From: Acidobacteriota bacterium
Lineage (GTDB): Bacteria; Acidobacteriota; Vicinamibacteria; Vicinamibacterales; UBA8438
Assembly: GCA_009861545.1 (NCBI GenBank)
Contig: VXME01000102.1
Location: forward strand, 1-64,000
Direction of reading: 5' to 3'
DNA: 64,000 bases
Part shown: positions 18,545 through 27,343 of the stretch, one piece after another
Position numbering within the stretch: the first letter of the stretch is position 1
Layout of the letters: each line of letters begins with the position of its first letter
The notes under the pieces: model-generated
The model's input: the letters and a program-made list of their open reading frames with translations, nothing else
Databases searched by the model: none
What the model was told of the DNA's origin: nothing
Translations under genes and position numbers: made by a program

Positions 18545-20991
18545 CTACTCGGCCAGGGCGATGGCCGGCGCGATACGGGCGGCGCGCAGCGCGGGGGCCA
18601 GGCCGGCGAGCAGGATGACCAGCACGATTGTCCCCGTCACGGCGACGAACGTCGCCGGATCGCGCGGCGCCACGCCGAACAGGAACTGCTCGACGAGGCC
18701 GGTGAGTGCGAACGTCGCCCCGACGCCGGCCGCGGTTCCGACGCCGGCATGGAGCAGCGTTCTCGACAACACCGTTCCGACAATCGCCGCGCTGCTCGCC
18801 CCGAGAGCGATCCGGATGCCGACCTCCCGCGTCCGGCGGGTCACGGCGTACGCGACCGAGCCGTAGACCCCCATGATCGCCAGGACCAGCGCCAGGCCGC
18901 CCAGTCCACTCAGCAACGAGGCGCCCATCTGCTGCGGCATCGCGAGGGTCAGAACGCGGTGCTCCAGCGTGGACGCTCCGAGGATCGGCACGCCCGGGTC
19001 GAAGGCGCGGATCTCCCGCTGCAGCAGGGAAACGAGGGAACCGGCGTCGCGGGAGGCGCGGCCGATGATGGTTCCGTTGAAGCTGGCGAGTTCGCGATTC
19101 TGCGCCCACGGAAGGTAGATGGCGAATCCCCCGACCTCACGGAACCCGCGGTACTTGCCGTCGCTGACGACGCCCACCACCAGCACGTCCTGCAGCGGCA
19201 TGGAGGTGAAGCGCTCGCCGAGAGGGCTCCGGCCCGGCCAGAGCTGCCGAGCGAGGGATTCATTGACGAGCGCTACCGGCTGCGCCCCCGCGACGTCCCG
19301 TTCGCCGATGTCCCGCCCCGACCGCAGCGCCAACCCCACAGTCGGGAGGTACTCCGGACCACAGAAGAAGACATGGGCCATTCGAAGCAGGTGCTGCGTA
19401 TCCCCGCGAACATCGACCTGCCGAACGCCCGGCGAGTTGCCCGCCAGCGGAAGACCGCCGAAGGTCACGCGCTCGACGCCCGGAACCGCGCCCATCCGAG
19501 CGACCAGCGACTCGTAGAAGCTCGCCACCCGCGCTCCCTCGTAGCGCGACGTCGAGAAGTTCACCGACGCATAGAAGATCCGGTCGACATCGACGCCGAC
19601 GTCCGCCGTCACGGCGGCGCGCAAGCTGCGGACGAACAGCGCCGCCCCGATCACGAGCACGAGGGTCATTGCGACCTGTCCCGCCAACAGCACCGCGCGC
19701 ATGCGCCCGGCTCCTGCGCGCCCGCCCATCGGGTGCCCCTGCAATACGGGCAGGGCCTCGATGCGCAGGATCTGCAGCGCCGGCATGAGTCCGCAGAGAA
19801 GTGCTGTCGCGACAGCCGCAACCAGACCGCAAGCCACCAGCGACCCGGACCACTCGAAGTCCAGCGCGCCAATCGAAACGCCTCCCGGCAGCACGAACCG
19901 GCCCACCACCTGCAACAGCCAGACCGAGACCAGCAGGCCGGCGAGCGAACCGCTGCCCGCGAGCAGGAACGTCTCGGTGAGAAAGAGCCGCAGCAGGCGG
20001 AACCGGCTCACGCCGAGAGCCACCCGGATCGCGGCCTCCCCCCGCCGGTGCTCGTTCCGCGCCAGCATCAGCCCGGCCAGATTCGCGCACCCCACGAGGA
20101 GAACCAGACCGACCACGGCGACGAGCAGGCCGACGAAGCGTTCCGTCTCCGCCCGGGACCGGAACGGCAGGGCCGCCGACGCGGTCGGCACGAGCGTCAC
20201 CGCTTCGGACTCCTCGGCCGCGGAGCGCGGGGCGGCGAGCACGGTGAGCCCCGCTTCGGCGCGGGCGGCGCTCACTCCCGGTCTCAGCTTTCCGGTGATG
20301 AGATCCAAAGCTCGGGCGAGAACCCCAGGCCATCGATCGTGATGACGGTATCGGCAAGGTAGTTCGACGGCGGCAGGACCAGAGGCGCCGCCCGCAGCGG
20401 CAGGAAGAGGTCGGCCGGGCGAGTCAGATCCAGGCCGCGAAACCCCCTGGGCAGGACGCCCACCACGGTCGCGTCGCGGTCGCCTGCCCGTACGCGGGCG
20501 CCGAGCACGTTCGGGTCCGCGCCGAGCCGCGAACGCCAGAAAGCGTCGGTCAGGACGACGACCGGGTCCGCGCCGAGCCGGTGTTCCGACGTCGCGAAGC
20601 CGCGGCCGAGGACCGGCCGCGCGCCCACCACCTCGAAGAACCGCTCCGTCACGAAGCCGGCGGAAACCACGCGGGCGCCGGCCGGCGTGGTCACGCGCGC
20701 ACCACGGACTCCGCTTCCGGCCACGCCCTCGAACAGCTCCCCGGATGCCTCTCGAATCCGTTCGAACTCCGGGTACACGAACCCGCGGGATACGCCATCC
20801 TCGAAGTGCCTCTGCAGCGTGACGGTCCGATCCGGATCCTCCAGCGGGAGCGGCCGCAGCAGCACCGCGTCGAGGAGTGCCAGGACCGCGATCGTCGCCC
20901 CCGTGCCGACGCCGAGCGTCAGCACGTTCGCGGCGGTGAACCCGGGGCTGCGCAACAGCGACCGGCATCCGTAGCGGAGATCGGCGAGCAC
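18545..20991 (-). pseudogene. ADOP-type ABC permease, interrupted by a frameshift
   Basis: The locus encodes a MacB-like solo permease of the ADOP family (about 815 residues intact). The N-terminal piece (from 20991) has the family opening LRYGCRSLLRSPGFTAANVL, a first helix and a periplasmic MacB_PCD domain, and ends early at 20284. The rest runs in the -1 frame to 18545 with two FtsX permease domains (VGLLVAVVGLVLLVGCANLAG; RTREVGIRIALGAS near the end). The frames join at a three-A run (plus strand 20307-20309); one more base there would restore E-L-L-D-L-I-T-G-K-L continuity. ADOP proteins usually lack a dedicated ATPase next door, as here. Substrate unknown. Confidence 0.85.
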
Positions 20992-21291
20992 CAGGACCTC
21001 TACGATTCATCGCAAGCGCGGCCGGCGCAACGGACGCCGCCGTCGGTCAGAGACGAACCCGACGATCGTCGTCTGCGGCTCCGATTGCCGGCCAGCCGGG
21101 CCTGCCGGAAGTCTACGCCGCTTCTGCGGCGCAGAACTCCCGACCTGACCGACCGTCGTTCCCACGCCGGCGGGCACGGCTTCTTCCATACCACCCTGCG
21201 ACGCGTTCCCCCCGCGTCCGCCGCCGGCCGGCCTATAATCGGCGCTCTCCGTATCGCAACGGACACCTAACACGTTCAACCGGAGGCAACG
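20992..21291. other. Intergenic region upstream of the ADOP permease and NIPSNAP genes
   Basis: These 300 bases hold no recognised gene. They contain the short repeat at 21124-21134, and a perfect TATAAT at 21234-21239 that probably serves the NIPSNAP gene with a leader of about 46 bases. No good -35 was found for it. No clear promoter for the permease was seen. Confidence 0.45.
21124..21134. repeat. Copy 2 of the CTGCGGCGCAG intergenic element
   Basis: Exact copy of the 11-mer at 36-46, again intergenic and again followed by a TCC. A degenerate inverted version (AGTCTGCGCCGCC) is found about 640 bases further on, near 21770, and another (GGTCTGCGCACAG) near 21805. Confidence 0.35.
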
Positions 21292-21720
21292 ATGCGCAAG
21301 TGGCAGATTCTCGCGTTCGTCGGGTTCACGTTCGGGATCATCGGCAGCGGCTGGGCGATCGCCGAGCAGCAGCGCGCGGCATCCCAGGTCTACGAGCTGC
21401 GCGTCTACAAGACGACGCCGGGCAACCGGGAGGCGCTGGCGAACCGCTTCCGCGACCACACGGCGGCGATGTTCGAGCGGGCCGGCATGACGAACGTCGG
21501 CTACTGGAACGCGGTGACGGGCGACGACGTCGAGGATACCTTCGTCTACATGCTCGCGTATCCATCCCGCGAGGCGCGCGACGAGATGTGGCGGGAGCTC
21601 GCCACCTTCGAGGACTTCCAGGAGATCATCATCGCGGTCGAGCGGGACGAGAACCGCGCGCTGGTCGACAGCATCCGCGCGCGGATCCTGGAGCCGACAT
21701 CGTACTCTGCGCTGAAGTAG
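21292..21720 (+). CDS. Exported NIPSNAP-family protein
   Basis: This 142-residue protein has an N-terminal hydrophobic signal or anchor (about 1-24) and a NIPSNAP domain (about 30-135). The family signature is visible as YELRVYKTTPGNREAL, FRDHTAAMFERAGM, GYWNAV and the DTFVYMLAYPSREARDEMW segment. These are dimeric alpha/beta ferredoxin-like proteins with no agreed reaction. The ATG follows CGGAGG at a normal distance, and a TATAAT lies about 50 bases upstream. It stands alone between the frameshifted permease and a DUF4143 ATPase. Confidence 0.88.
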   Translation: MRKWQILAFVGFTFGIIGSGWAIAEQQRAASQVYELRVYKTTPGNREALANRFRDHTAAMFERAGMTNVGYWNAVTGDDVEDTFVYMLAYPSREARDEMWRELATFEDFQEIIIAVERDENRALVDSIRARILEPTSYSALK

Positions 21721-21867
21721 CCCCCGGGCGGGCCGCCAAACGGTAGTCCCGCGTCGTGGGAGTCTGCGCCGCCGAGAGCCTGACGCAGACACAGTGGGAC
21801 AAGGGTCTGCGCACAGAAACCACGGAGCGCGGACGGTTGCGCTGAACAGATCGCACCCGCGTGGTAA

Positions 21868-21904
21868 CCTTGCAATTACGGATCATCGATCCCGAATTGC
21901 AAGG
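21868..21904 (+). promoter_or_regulatory. 10-bp inverted repeat covering the start codon of the DUF4143 ATPase
   Basis: CCTTGCAATT (21868-21877) and AATTGCAAGG (21895-21904) are a perfect inverted repeat with a 17-base spacer. The last G is the first base of the GTG start codon. In DNA it could be an operator; in RNA it could form a stem that hides the start. Confidence 0.6.
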
Positions 21905-23085
21905 TGATAACCAGATCCCTCGCCGCAATCGTCACCGCCCGCCTCCGCCAGTTTCCCGCCGTCGCCCTGATCGGGCCGCGGCAGGTCGGCAAGACGACCC
22001 TGGCGCGCTGGCTGGCCGGGACCGCCGACAGCGTGTACCTCGACCTGGAGGACCCCGCCGACCTGGCGAAGCTTGACGATGCGGCCGGCTACCTGCGCAC
22101 CCTGCCCCGCGGGCTCGTGGTGATCGACGAAGTGCAGCGCGCGCCCGGGCTGTTCCAACTGCTGCGCGTACTCGTTGACGAACGGATTCGGGCCGGCGAA
22201 GCGGCCGGACAGTTCCTCTTGCTCGGATCGGCCGCTCCGGATCTGCTGCGGCAGTCCGGCGAGAGCCTGGCGGGACGCATCGCGTACCTCGAGCTCTCCC
22301 CCCTGGACGTTCGCGAAACGGGCGGCGACCTCGCATCGCGGTTGTGGGTTCGCGGCGGATTCCCCCCGAGCTTGCTGGCGGAGAGTGACTGGGCGAGTGC
22401 CGAGTGGCGGGAGCAGTTCATTCGCACCTACCTGGAGCGGGACGTCCCGCAGTTGGGGCCGCGCGTGCCGTCCGAGACGCTGCGGCGGCTCTGGACCATG
22501 CTCGCGCACGGACAGGGAAGCCTGCTGAACCTGGCCGCCCTTGCACGCTCGTTGGCCATCGACGGCAAGACCGTGGCGCGATACGTCGACCTGCTGGCCG
22601 ACTTGTTCCTGGTGCGCCGCCTGCCGCCCTTCCACGCCAACGTCCGCAAACGGCTCGTCAAGTCCCCGAAGGTCTACGTGCGCGACAGCGGCCTCGTGCA
22701 CGCGTTGCTCCGCCTCGACGACAAGGACAGCGTGCTCGGTCATCCGGTCGCCGGCGCAAGCTGGGAGGGCTTCGTGCTGGAAACACTGATCCGGGCGGCC
22801 CCCGCCCGGGCGCGCGCCAGCTTCTATGGCACGGCGACGGGCGTGGAGATCGATCTGCTGCTCGAGCTGCCGGACAATCGACTCTGGGCGATCGAGATCA
22901 AGCGGGGAACCGCCCCCAGGGTCGAGAAGGGTCTGCGGATCGCAATGGACGATCTGCAGCCGGACAGGACGTTCATCGTCTATTCCGGCGACGAGCGCTA
23001 CCCACAGGCCGGCGGCATCGAGGTGATCGGACTCACGGCCATCGCCGACGCGCTGGCAAAACTCGATCCAACGCAGGGGACATGA
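21904..23085 (+). CDS. AAA ATPase with DUF4143 domain
   Basis: This 393-residue protein belongs to the stand-alone AAA_14/DUF4143 ATPases. Walker A GPRQVGKTTL is near residues 25-34, Walker B VVIDEVQRAP near 69-78, and sensor-like LLGSAAPDLL near 107. The middle shows RTYLERDVPQLG and a winged-helix-like stretch (LARSLAIDGKTVARYVDLL), and the C-terminal DUF4143 nuclease-like domain has GFVLETLIRAA, TGVEIDLLLEL and WAIEIKRG, the E-x-K pattern of PD-(D/E)XK folds. The start is GTG at 21904 inside an inverted repeat. These ATPases are scattered in genomes, often with defence or toxin genes; their role is not settled. A second, diverged member lies at 62300. Confidence 0.9.
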   Translation: MITRSLAAIVTARLRQFPAVALIGPRQVGKTTLARWLAGTADSVYLDLEDPADLAKLDDAAGYLRTLPRGLVVIDEVQRAPGLFQLLRVLVDERIRAGEAAGQFLLLGSAAPDLLRQSGESLAGRIAYLELSPLDVRETGGDLASRLWVRGGFPPSLLAESDWASAEWREQFIRTYLERDVPQLGPRVPSETLRRLWTMLAHGQGSLLNLAALARSLAIDGKTVARYVDLLADLFLVRRLPPFHANVRKRLVKSPKVYVRDSGLVHALLRLDDKDSVLGHPVAGASWEGFVLETLIRAAPARARASFYGTATGVEIDLLLELPDNRLWAIEIKRGTAPRVEKGLRIAMDDLQPDRTFIVYSGDERYPQAGGIEVIGLTAIADALAKLDPTQGT

Positions 23086-23314
23086 AGATTCCCTCTCATG
23101 GCCAGTTGCCGGACCTGCCTGTCGGGTAGTTCGATGGTCATTCGCATGGCGCGCGTCGGTGCAGGACGACGAGTCTTGCACTCCGGCGCTGCTTGCGGCA
23201 AACCTCCGGCCTGCCCTCGCAAAGAGAGCACTCCTATAATGTGAGGCTCTGCGCTTGGCGGCCCGCCTCATCACCCGGCGGGAACGCTGACGCGCGCGGC
23301 GGATGGAGGGGCTC

Positions 23315-23731
23315 ATGAGTGCGGAACGACTGGCAGTGGCAGGGCCGCGGGCTTGGCAGGTGTGGCTCCGCACGATCCTCGGGGCGGTGGCGGCCAATCT
23401 CGTCCTGCGCGCGGCGGCGCTTGCCGTCTTCGACATTCCACCCGAGTTCGAGCCGTTGGCGACCGCAGGGCCGACGGCGTTTCTGACGGTTGTGGGCGTC
23501 GCGGCGGGGCTGGGTGTAGCCCTCGCTGTCGACCACAGGTCCGAGCGTCCGGTCCCCTTGTTCCGCCGGATCGTTCTCGTCGCCCTGCTGCTCTCTTTCA
23601 TCCCGGACCTGTGGATGCTCACCGACGGCGGAGGTGAGGCGAATCCGGGCGCCACCGTTCCCGCCGTGGTGGTCCTGATGCTGCAGCACGTGGCGGCCGC
23701 CGCCGTCGTGCTGTGGGGCGTGGAGCGATGA
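23315..23731 (+). CDS. Four-helix membrane protein, DUF6069-like
   Basis: This 138-residue protein has four hydrophobic segments at about residues 15-35, 50-68, 82-100 and 113-133, with short loops, a pattern like DUF6069 proteins. I prefer ATG at 23315 because GGAGGGG lies just upstream; ATG at 23303 would overlap that site. A TATAAT at 23235-23240 may be the promoter -10, giving a leader of about 70 bases. The stop overlaps an in-frame ATG of the downstream PQQ gene region, so the two may be one unit. Function unknown. Confidence 0.75.
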   Translation: MSAERLAVAGPRAWQVWLRTILGAVAANLVLRAAALAVFDIPPEFEPLATAGPTAFLTVVGVAAGLGVALAVDHRSERPVPLFRRIVLVALLLSFIPDLWMLTDGGGEANPGATVPAVVVLMLQHVAAAAVVLWGVER

Positions 23732-23790
23732 ACCTCACCGACCGAAGCAGCGGCCTCGCACGGCCCGCAACGAACGCGGAGACGAAGGAA

Positions 23791-25749
23791 ATGGCAGACA
23801 GCAGGACGGCACGCATTTCTCAGCGGCGGCACATCGGCGCCCTCGTTTTCATAGCGGCGCTCGCCTGGGCCGGCACGGCCCCGGCGCAGCAGGGCGTGAG
23901 CGGCGAATGGCGCGTCCACGGCGGCGACGCCGGCTACACGCGCTACGCGGCGCTGGACCAGATCGACGCGGGGACGGTGGGCGACCTGCAGATTGTCTGG
24001 CGGCGCGAGGCGGTCGACCCGTCGCTGCGGGAGCGCTGGCCGGAGCTGCGCTACTCGAACCAGCTCCGCTCGACGCCGATCATGGTCGACGGCGTGCTGT
24101 ACGCCTCGAACGGCATCGGCCTGGTGGAAGCCTTCGACCCGGGCACGGGCGAGACCCTCTGGGTGCAGGATGCGGCCTTCCTGGGCGCGGAGACGCCGCG
24201 CGGCGCGCCGAACCGAGGCGTCGCCTGGTGGGAATCGGAGGATGAACGGCGGCTCTTCGCTATCCGTCCGCCGTACCTGATGGCGGTCGACGCCGGGACG
24301 GGCGAGTTGATCGACTCTTTCGGGGAAGCGGGACTGGTCGACCTGACCTACGACGCCGAGACCGGCTATTCGGGCACGTCGCCGCCGATGGTGGTCAAGG
24401 ACGTCGTGATCCTCGGCAGCGCGATGGCGGACCATCCGTTCACGATGGAGCAGCACCCGGGCGACGTCCGCGCCTACGACGTGCGCACCGGCGCGCTGCG
24501 CTGGACGTGGAGCCCCATCCCGCGGGCCGGAGAGCCGGGCGTGGAGACGTGGCTCGACGACTCGTGGGAGTACTCCGGGATGTCGAACGTCTGGACGATG
24601 TTCAGCGCCGACCTCGAGCTCGGCTACGTGTATCTGCCGACCGGGGCCCCGACCAACGACATGTACGGCGGCCACCGCCCCGGCAACAACCTCTACGCGA
24701 ACAGCCTCGTCTGCGTCGACGCCGAAACCGGCGAGCGGGTCTGGCACTTCCAGATGGTGCACCACGACCTGTGGGACTACGATAACAACGTCGCGCCGAT
24801 CCTGATGGACGTCACCGTCGACGGCCGCGAGATCAAGGCGGTGGTCCAGCTTACCAAGCAGGCGATGGCCTACACCTTCGACCGCGTGACCGGCGAGCCG
24901 GTCTGGCCGATCGTCGAGCGCGAGGTGCCCGGCTCGAACACGCCGGGCGAGTGGATCTCGCCGACGCAGCCGTTCCCGACCAGGCCGCTCCCCTTCGACC
25001 GCCACGGCATCGGCATCGACGACCTGATCGACTTCACGCCGGAGCTGCGCGCCGAGGCGATCGAGATCGTCGAGCCGTACATCCTGGGGGAGATCTTCAC
25101 CCCGCCCTCCATCCGCGGCGAGGATGCGACCGACACGAAGGGAACCCTGCAGCTACCCGGTTCCGTAGGCGGGGCCGAGTGGGGCGGGGCCGGGTTCGAC
25201 CCCGAGACCGGCATGCTCTACGTGCCATCGGTCACCGGCGCGTTCGCGGCCGACCTGACGCCCGGCAACCCGGACCGCATGAACGTGCGCTACACGCGGG
25301 GCACCCGCGCGTTCCCGAACGGGCCGGAGGGACTGCCGCTGACCAAGCCCCCCTACGGCCGGATCACCGCCATCGACATGAACACCGGCGAGCACGTCTG
25401 GATGGTCCCCAACGGCGACGGGCCGCGGAACCATCCGGCCATCGCCCACCTCGATCTGCCGCCGCTCGGGCAACCGGGCCGCTCGATGACCCTGCTCACG
25501 AAGACGCTGCTCTTCGTCAGCGAGGGCGACCCGGTCATGGTCCGCACCCCGCCGGGCGCGGGTCCCGACGCGGGCCGCAAGTTCCGGGCGTTCGACAAGG
25601 AATCGGGCGACGTGGTCTGGGAGACGGAGTTCCCGGCGGGCACCAACGGCTCGCCGATCACCTATATGCACGAGGGCCGGCAGTACATCGTCCTGCCGAT
25701 CGGGTCGTTGCGGCACCCCGGCGAGTGGGTCGCGCTGGCGCTGCCGTAG
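23791..25749 (+). CDS. Exported PQQ-dependent dehydrogenase
   Basis: This roughly 650-residue protein is an exported quinoprotein of the PQQ glucose/alcohol dehydrogenase superfamily. A Sec signal (HIGALVFIAALAWAGTAPAQ) precedes an eight-bladed propeller. Blade motifs include GEWRVHGGDAGYTRYAALDQ, LVEAFDPGTGETLW, LMAVDAGTGELI, RVWHFQMVHHDLWDYD, GGAEWGGAGFDPETGMLYV and ITAIDMNTGEHVW. There is no fused cytochrome c domain, so electrons must leave through a separate carrier; many c-type cytochromes are encoded nearby. The start at 23791 has GGAG nine bases upstream and directly opens the signal peptide; an ATG at 23728, overlapping the previous stop, would add 21 residues. Substrate likely an alcohol or sugar but not determinable. 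Confidence 0.88.
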   Translation: MADSRTARISQRRHIGALVFIAALAWAGTAPAQQGVSGEWRVHGGDAGYTRYAALDQIDAGTVGDLQIVWRREAVDPSLRERWPELRYSNQLRSTPIMVDGVLYASNGIGLVEAFDPGTGETLWVQDAAFLGAETPRGAPNRGVAWWESEDERRLFAIRPPYLMAVDAGTGELIDSFGEAGLVDLTYDAETGYSGTSPPMVVKDVVILGSAMADHPFTMEQHPGDVRAYDVRTGALRWTWSPIPRAGEPGVETWLDDSWEYSGMSNVWTMFSADLELGYVYLPTGAPTNDMYGGHRPGNNLYANSLVCVDAETGERVWHFQMVHHDLWDYDNNVAPILMDVTVDGREIKAVVQLTKQAMAYTFDRVTGEPVWPIVEREVPGSNTPGEWISPTQPFPTRPLPFDRHGIGIDDLIDFTPELRAEAIEIVEPYILGEIFTPPSIRGEDATDTKGTLQLPGSVGGAEWGGAGFDPETGMLYVPSVTGAFAADLTPGNPDRMNVRYTRGTRAFPNGPEGLPLTKPPYGRITAIDMNTGEHVWMVPNGDGPRNHPAIAHLDLPPLGQPGRSMTLLTKTLLFVSEGDPVMVRTPPGAGPDAGRKFRAFDKESGDVVWETEFPAGTNGSPITYMHEGRQYIVLPIGSLRHPGEWVALALP

Positions 25750-25771
25750 GAGTCGGCCGCGTTCTCGTCCG

Positions 25772-26200
25772 TCACGGCTGTTTCAGGCGGAGGAACCGCT
25801 CCCACGCGGCGCGCGGCGAGCACACGGTTACGGGCCCTCGGCACCTCGGCGGGAAATGCCTGACGTTCCCGGTGACCAACGTGCGCTCGGGCACCCGAAG
25901 GGCGACCTCGAGGAACATGGTGTCGTCCTCGTCGGGCGGCGCGGCGTGCATCCAGGGTGGAGCCGAAACGTGCTCCTGGAATTGCACGATCGCCAGAAAC
26001 GCTTCGCGACGGGACGAGTCGATGCCAAGGCGGGAGCGTGCCAGAACATCCCGATACTCGGCCTCGATGCGGTCGTCCGTTGCGATCCGCAGGCGTCCGC
26101 TCTCCACAAGATCGACGAGCCGGCCGGGTGGCCCGAAGGGCGACAGTAGCCCCGAAACCAGCACGTTGGTGTCGAGCACCCACGTGGGTGCATCACTCAC
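25772..26200 (-). CDS. PIN-domain toxin (COG1569-type), locus 1
   Basis: This 142-residue protein is a PIN-domain RNase of the 'PIN family toxin component' type. The acidic residues of the site are seen in VLDTNVLVSGLL near the start, EAEYRDVL, and DEDDTMFLEVAL, with the TGN motif (LVTGNVRHFP) near the C-terminus. I start it at GTG 26200, whose bases overlap the end of the antitoxin gene, giving a coupled pair; an in-frame upstream ATG at 26224 would overlap the antitoxin further. It is convergent with the PQQ dehydrogenase, 22 bases apart. Family members cleave tRNA or mRNA when the antitoxin is lost. Confidence 0.88.
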   Translation of the reverse strand: MSDAPTWVLDTNVLVSGLLSPFGPPGRLVDLVESGRLRIATDDRIEAEYRDVLARSRLGIDSSRREAFLAIVQFQEHVSAPPWMHAAPPDEDDTMFLEVALRVPERTLVTGNVRHFPPRCRGPVTVCSPRAAWERFLRLKQP

Positions 26201-26495
26201 CGTGAGATCTCTGCCTGCGCGCACGCCTCGACGCCTTGATCTCGCGATCGATGTCGGCGCCCGTGAGATTCGCGGTACCCGTTTCCGCAGCGCGCGCTCG
26301 AATCTGCCGGACGGCCTTGCGTGCCCGTGCGAAGACGATTTCGCGAACGTCCTCGATCAGCGTGGCGTCGCTGGTAGGGACCATGATGCTGCGAGGGACC
26401 CCGTCCTTCGTGATGATGATGGCGCCTTCCTTCTCCAGATCGGCCCAAACCCTGCCGGGGCTCGCTGCCAGCACTCGAGATGCGATCGTCTTCAT
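26193..26495 (-). CDS. Phd/YefM-type antitoxin, locus 1
   Basis: This 100-residue protein resembles Phd/YefM antitoxins: MKTIASRVLAASPGRVWADL with the following IITKDGVPRSIMVP strand and turn, then a helical basic C-terminal half that would wrap the PIN toxin. It directly precedes and overlaps the PIN gene by eight bases. Such antitoxins usually bind their own promoter; the A/T-rich stretch at 26500-26520 is the likely site but I could not define an operator. Confidence 0.85.
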   Translation of the reverse strand: MKTIASRVLAASPGRVWADLEKEGAIIITKDGVPRSIMVPTSDATLIEDVREIVFARARKAVRQIRARAAETGTANLTGADIDREIKASRRARRQRSHGE

Positions 26496-26539
26496 GCACT
26501 ACGATTATACGATGAACTGTTGTGCACGCATCGGCACCA

Positions 26540-26931
26540 TTACGTCCCGTACAACCGAAAGCCAGCCGCCGCGAAGTGGCGGTCGAACGCGAGTGCTTCG
26601 TCGATTTGGCACCGGCGCATCACGAGAAAGCTCACCTGATCGACGAGACCGACACTCCGTGGCGCGCCGCGAAGCGCAGCAACGGCCGAGGCGTGCAGCG
26701 ACTCGTCCACCCACTCGATCTCGAACGCCCGCGCTTCGGACGCGAAGGCGAGCGCCGCATCCCGGCCGAGGCGATGTTGCAGCAGCGCCATCGATCGGAG
26801 AGCACGTAGCTGTGGGTCAGGACCCGGCGCCGGGCCCGGAGCAGTGCGTCGAACCTTCGCCGCGCGTCGTGATGGTTCAGGTCGCGAGCGCTCGCCAGTG
26901 CGAATACCGCCGACGAATCGATGAAGATCAT
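26540..26931 (-). pseudogene. VapC-type PIN toxin, frameshifted, locus 2
   Basis: The gene begins at ATG 26931 with MIFIDSSAVFALASA and HHDARRRFDALL, a normal VapC opening. After VLSD the frame is lost. The rest is intact in another frame: MALLQHRLGRDAALAF, WVDESLH, SLVDQVSF-like GLVDQVSFLVMRR and ALAFDRHFAAAGFRLYG, ending at the TAA at 26540. Adding one base near 26794-26796, within GATCGATGG on the minus strand, restores VLS-E/D-SMALLQHRLG. Either the toxin was inactivated by a one-base deletion or the sequence has an error. The antitoxin gene upstream is intact and overlaps the start as ATGA, which fits an antitoxin left behind after toxin loss. Confidence 0.85.
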
Positions 26932-27212
26932 GTCTCGTCAGACTCATCCCCGCGACTGGCGATGGCCTCGGCAAGCCACTTGTCGTGATCGACCGACACC
27001 GGCAGATCCTCGGGCGGCTGCGGATCGACACCCATGCCGACGAAGGTGAAGTCCTCGATGGTCCTCTGCGGCTTCTGCGACGGGCTGGCCGTTCCGAAAG
27101 CCTCTGACAGCGTCTCGCGGACCACCGACGCCATCGAGCGGCCCCGTTCGTAGGCTCGTCGTCGAACCGCTTCGTAGGTGGCGTCGTCGAGTTGAATCTG
27201 TGTGCGTCTCAT
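26928..27212 (-). CDS. Ribbon-helix-helix antitoxin, locus 2
   Basis: This 94-residue protein starts with a ribbon-helix-helix DNA-binding domain (MRRTQIQLDDATYEAVRRRA, then GRSMASVVRETL) of the VapB/CopG class. The acidic C-terminal half (EDFTFVGMGVDPQPPEDLP) would neutralise the PIN toxin. The ATG at 27212 is chosen because the RHH strand begins there and GGTGGGAGG lies upstream; longer in-frame starts would add unrelated residues. It overlaps the downstream toxin start. A tandem 8-bp repeat upstream may be its operator. Confidence 0.87.
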   Translation of the reverse strand: MRRTQIQLDDATYEAVRRRAYERGRSMASVVRETLSEAFGTASPSQKPQRTIEDFTFVGMGVDPQPPEDLPVSVDHDKWLAEAIASRGDESDET

Positions 27213-27251
27213 GCGCGCGCCTCCCACCTCATGATCTTCCGTACGCTCACT

Positions 27252-27267
27252 ACAGCATGACAGCATG
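27252..27267 (-). promoter_or_regulatory. Tandem 8-bp repeat, candidate operator of the RHH antitoxin
   Basis: ACAGCATG occurs twice head to tail (27252-27259 and 27260-27267), 40-55 bases upstream of the antitoxin start. RHH repressors often bind short tandem repeats, so this is a reasonable autoregulatory site. It may also affect the divergent gene at 27344. Confidence 0.4.
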
Positions 27268-27343
27268 CGCTGGGTGCGCGGGCAAGCGTGGACGTTGTGT
27301 AGTACGTTGAATCGAGCGCCTAGTCGAGAGGGAGGAGTACGGC

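Noticed and set aside
21883-25005. A 1040-codon minus-strand open frame across the DUF4143 and PQQ genes
   Set aside because: It is antisense to two genes with clear domains and shows only low-complexity Arg/His/Gly/Pro-rich sequence.
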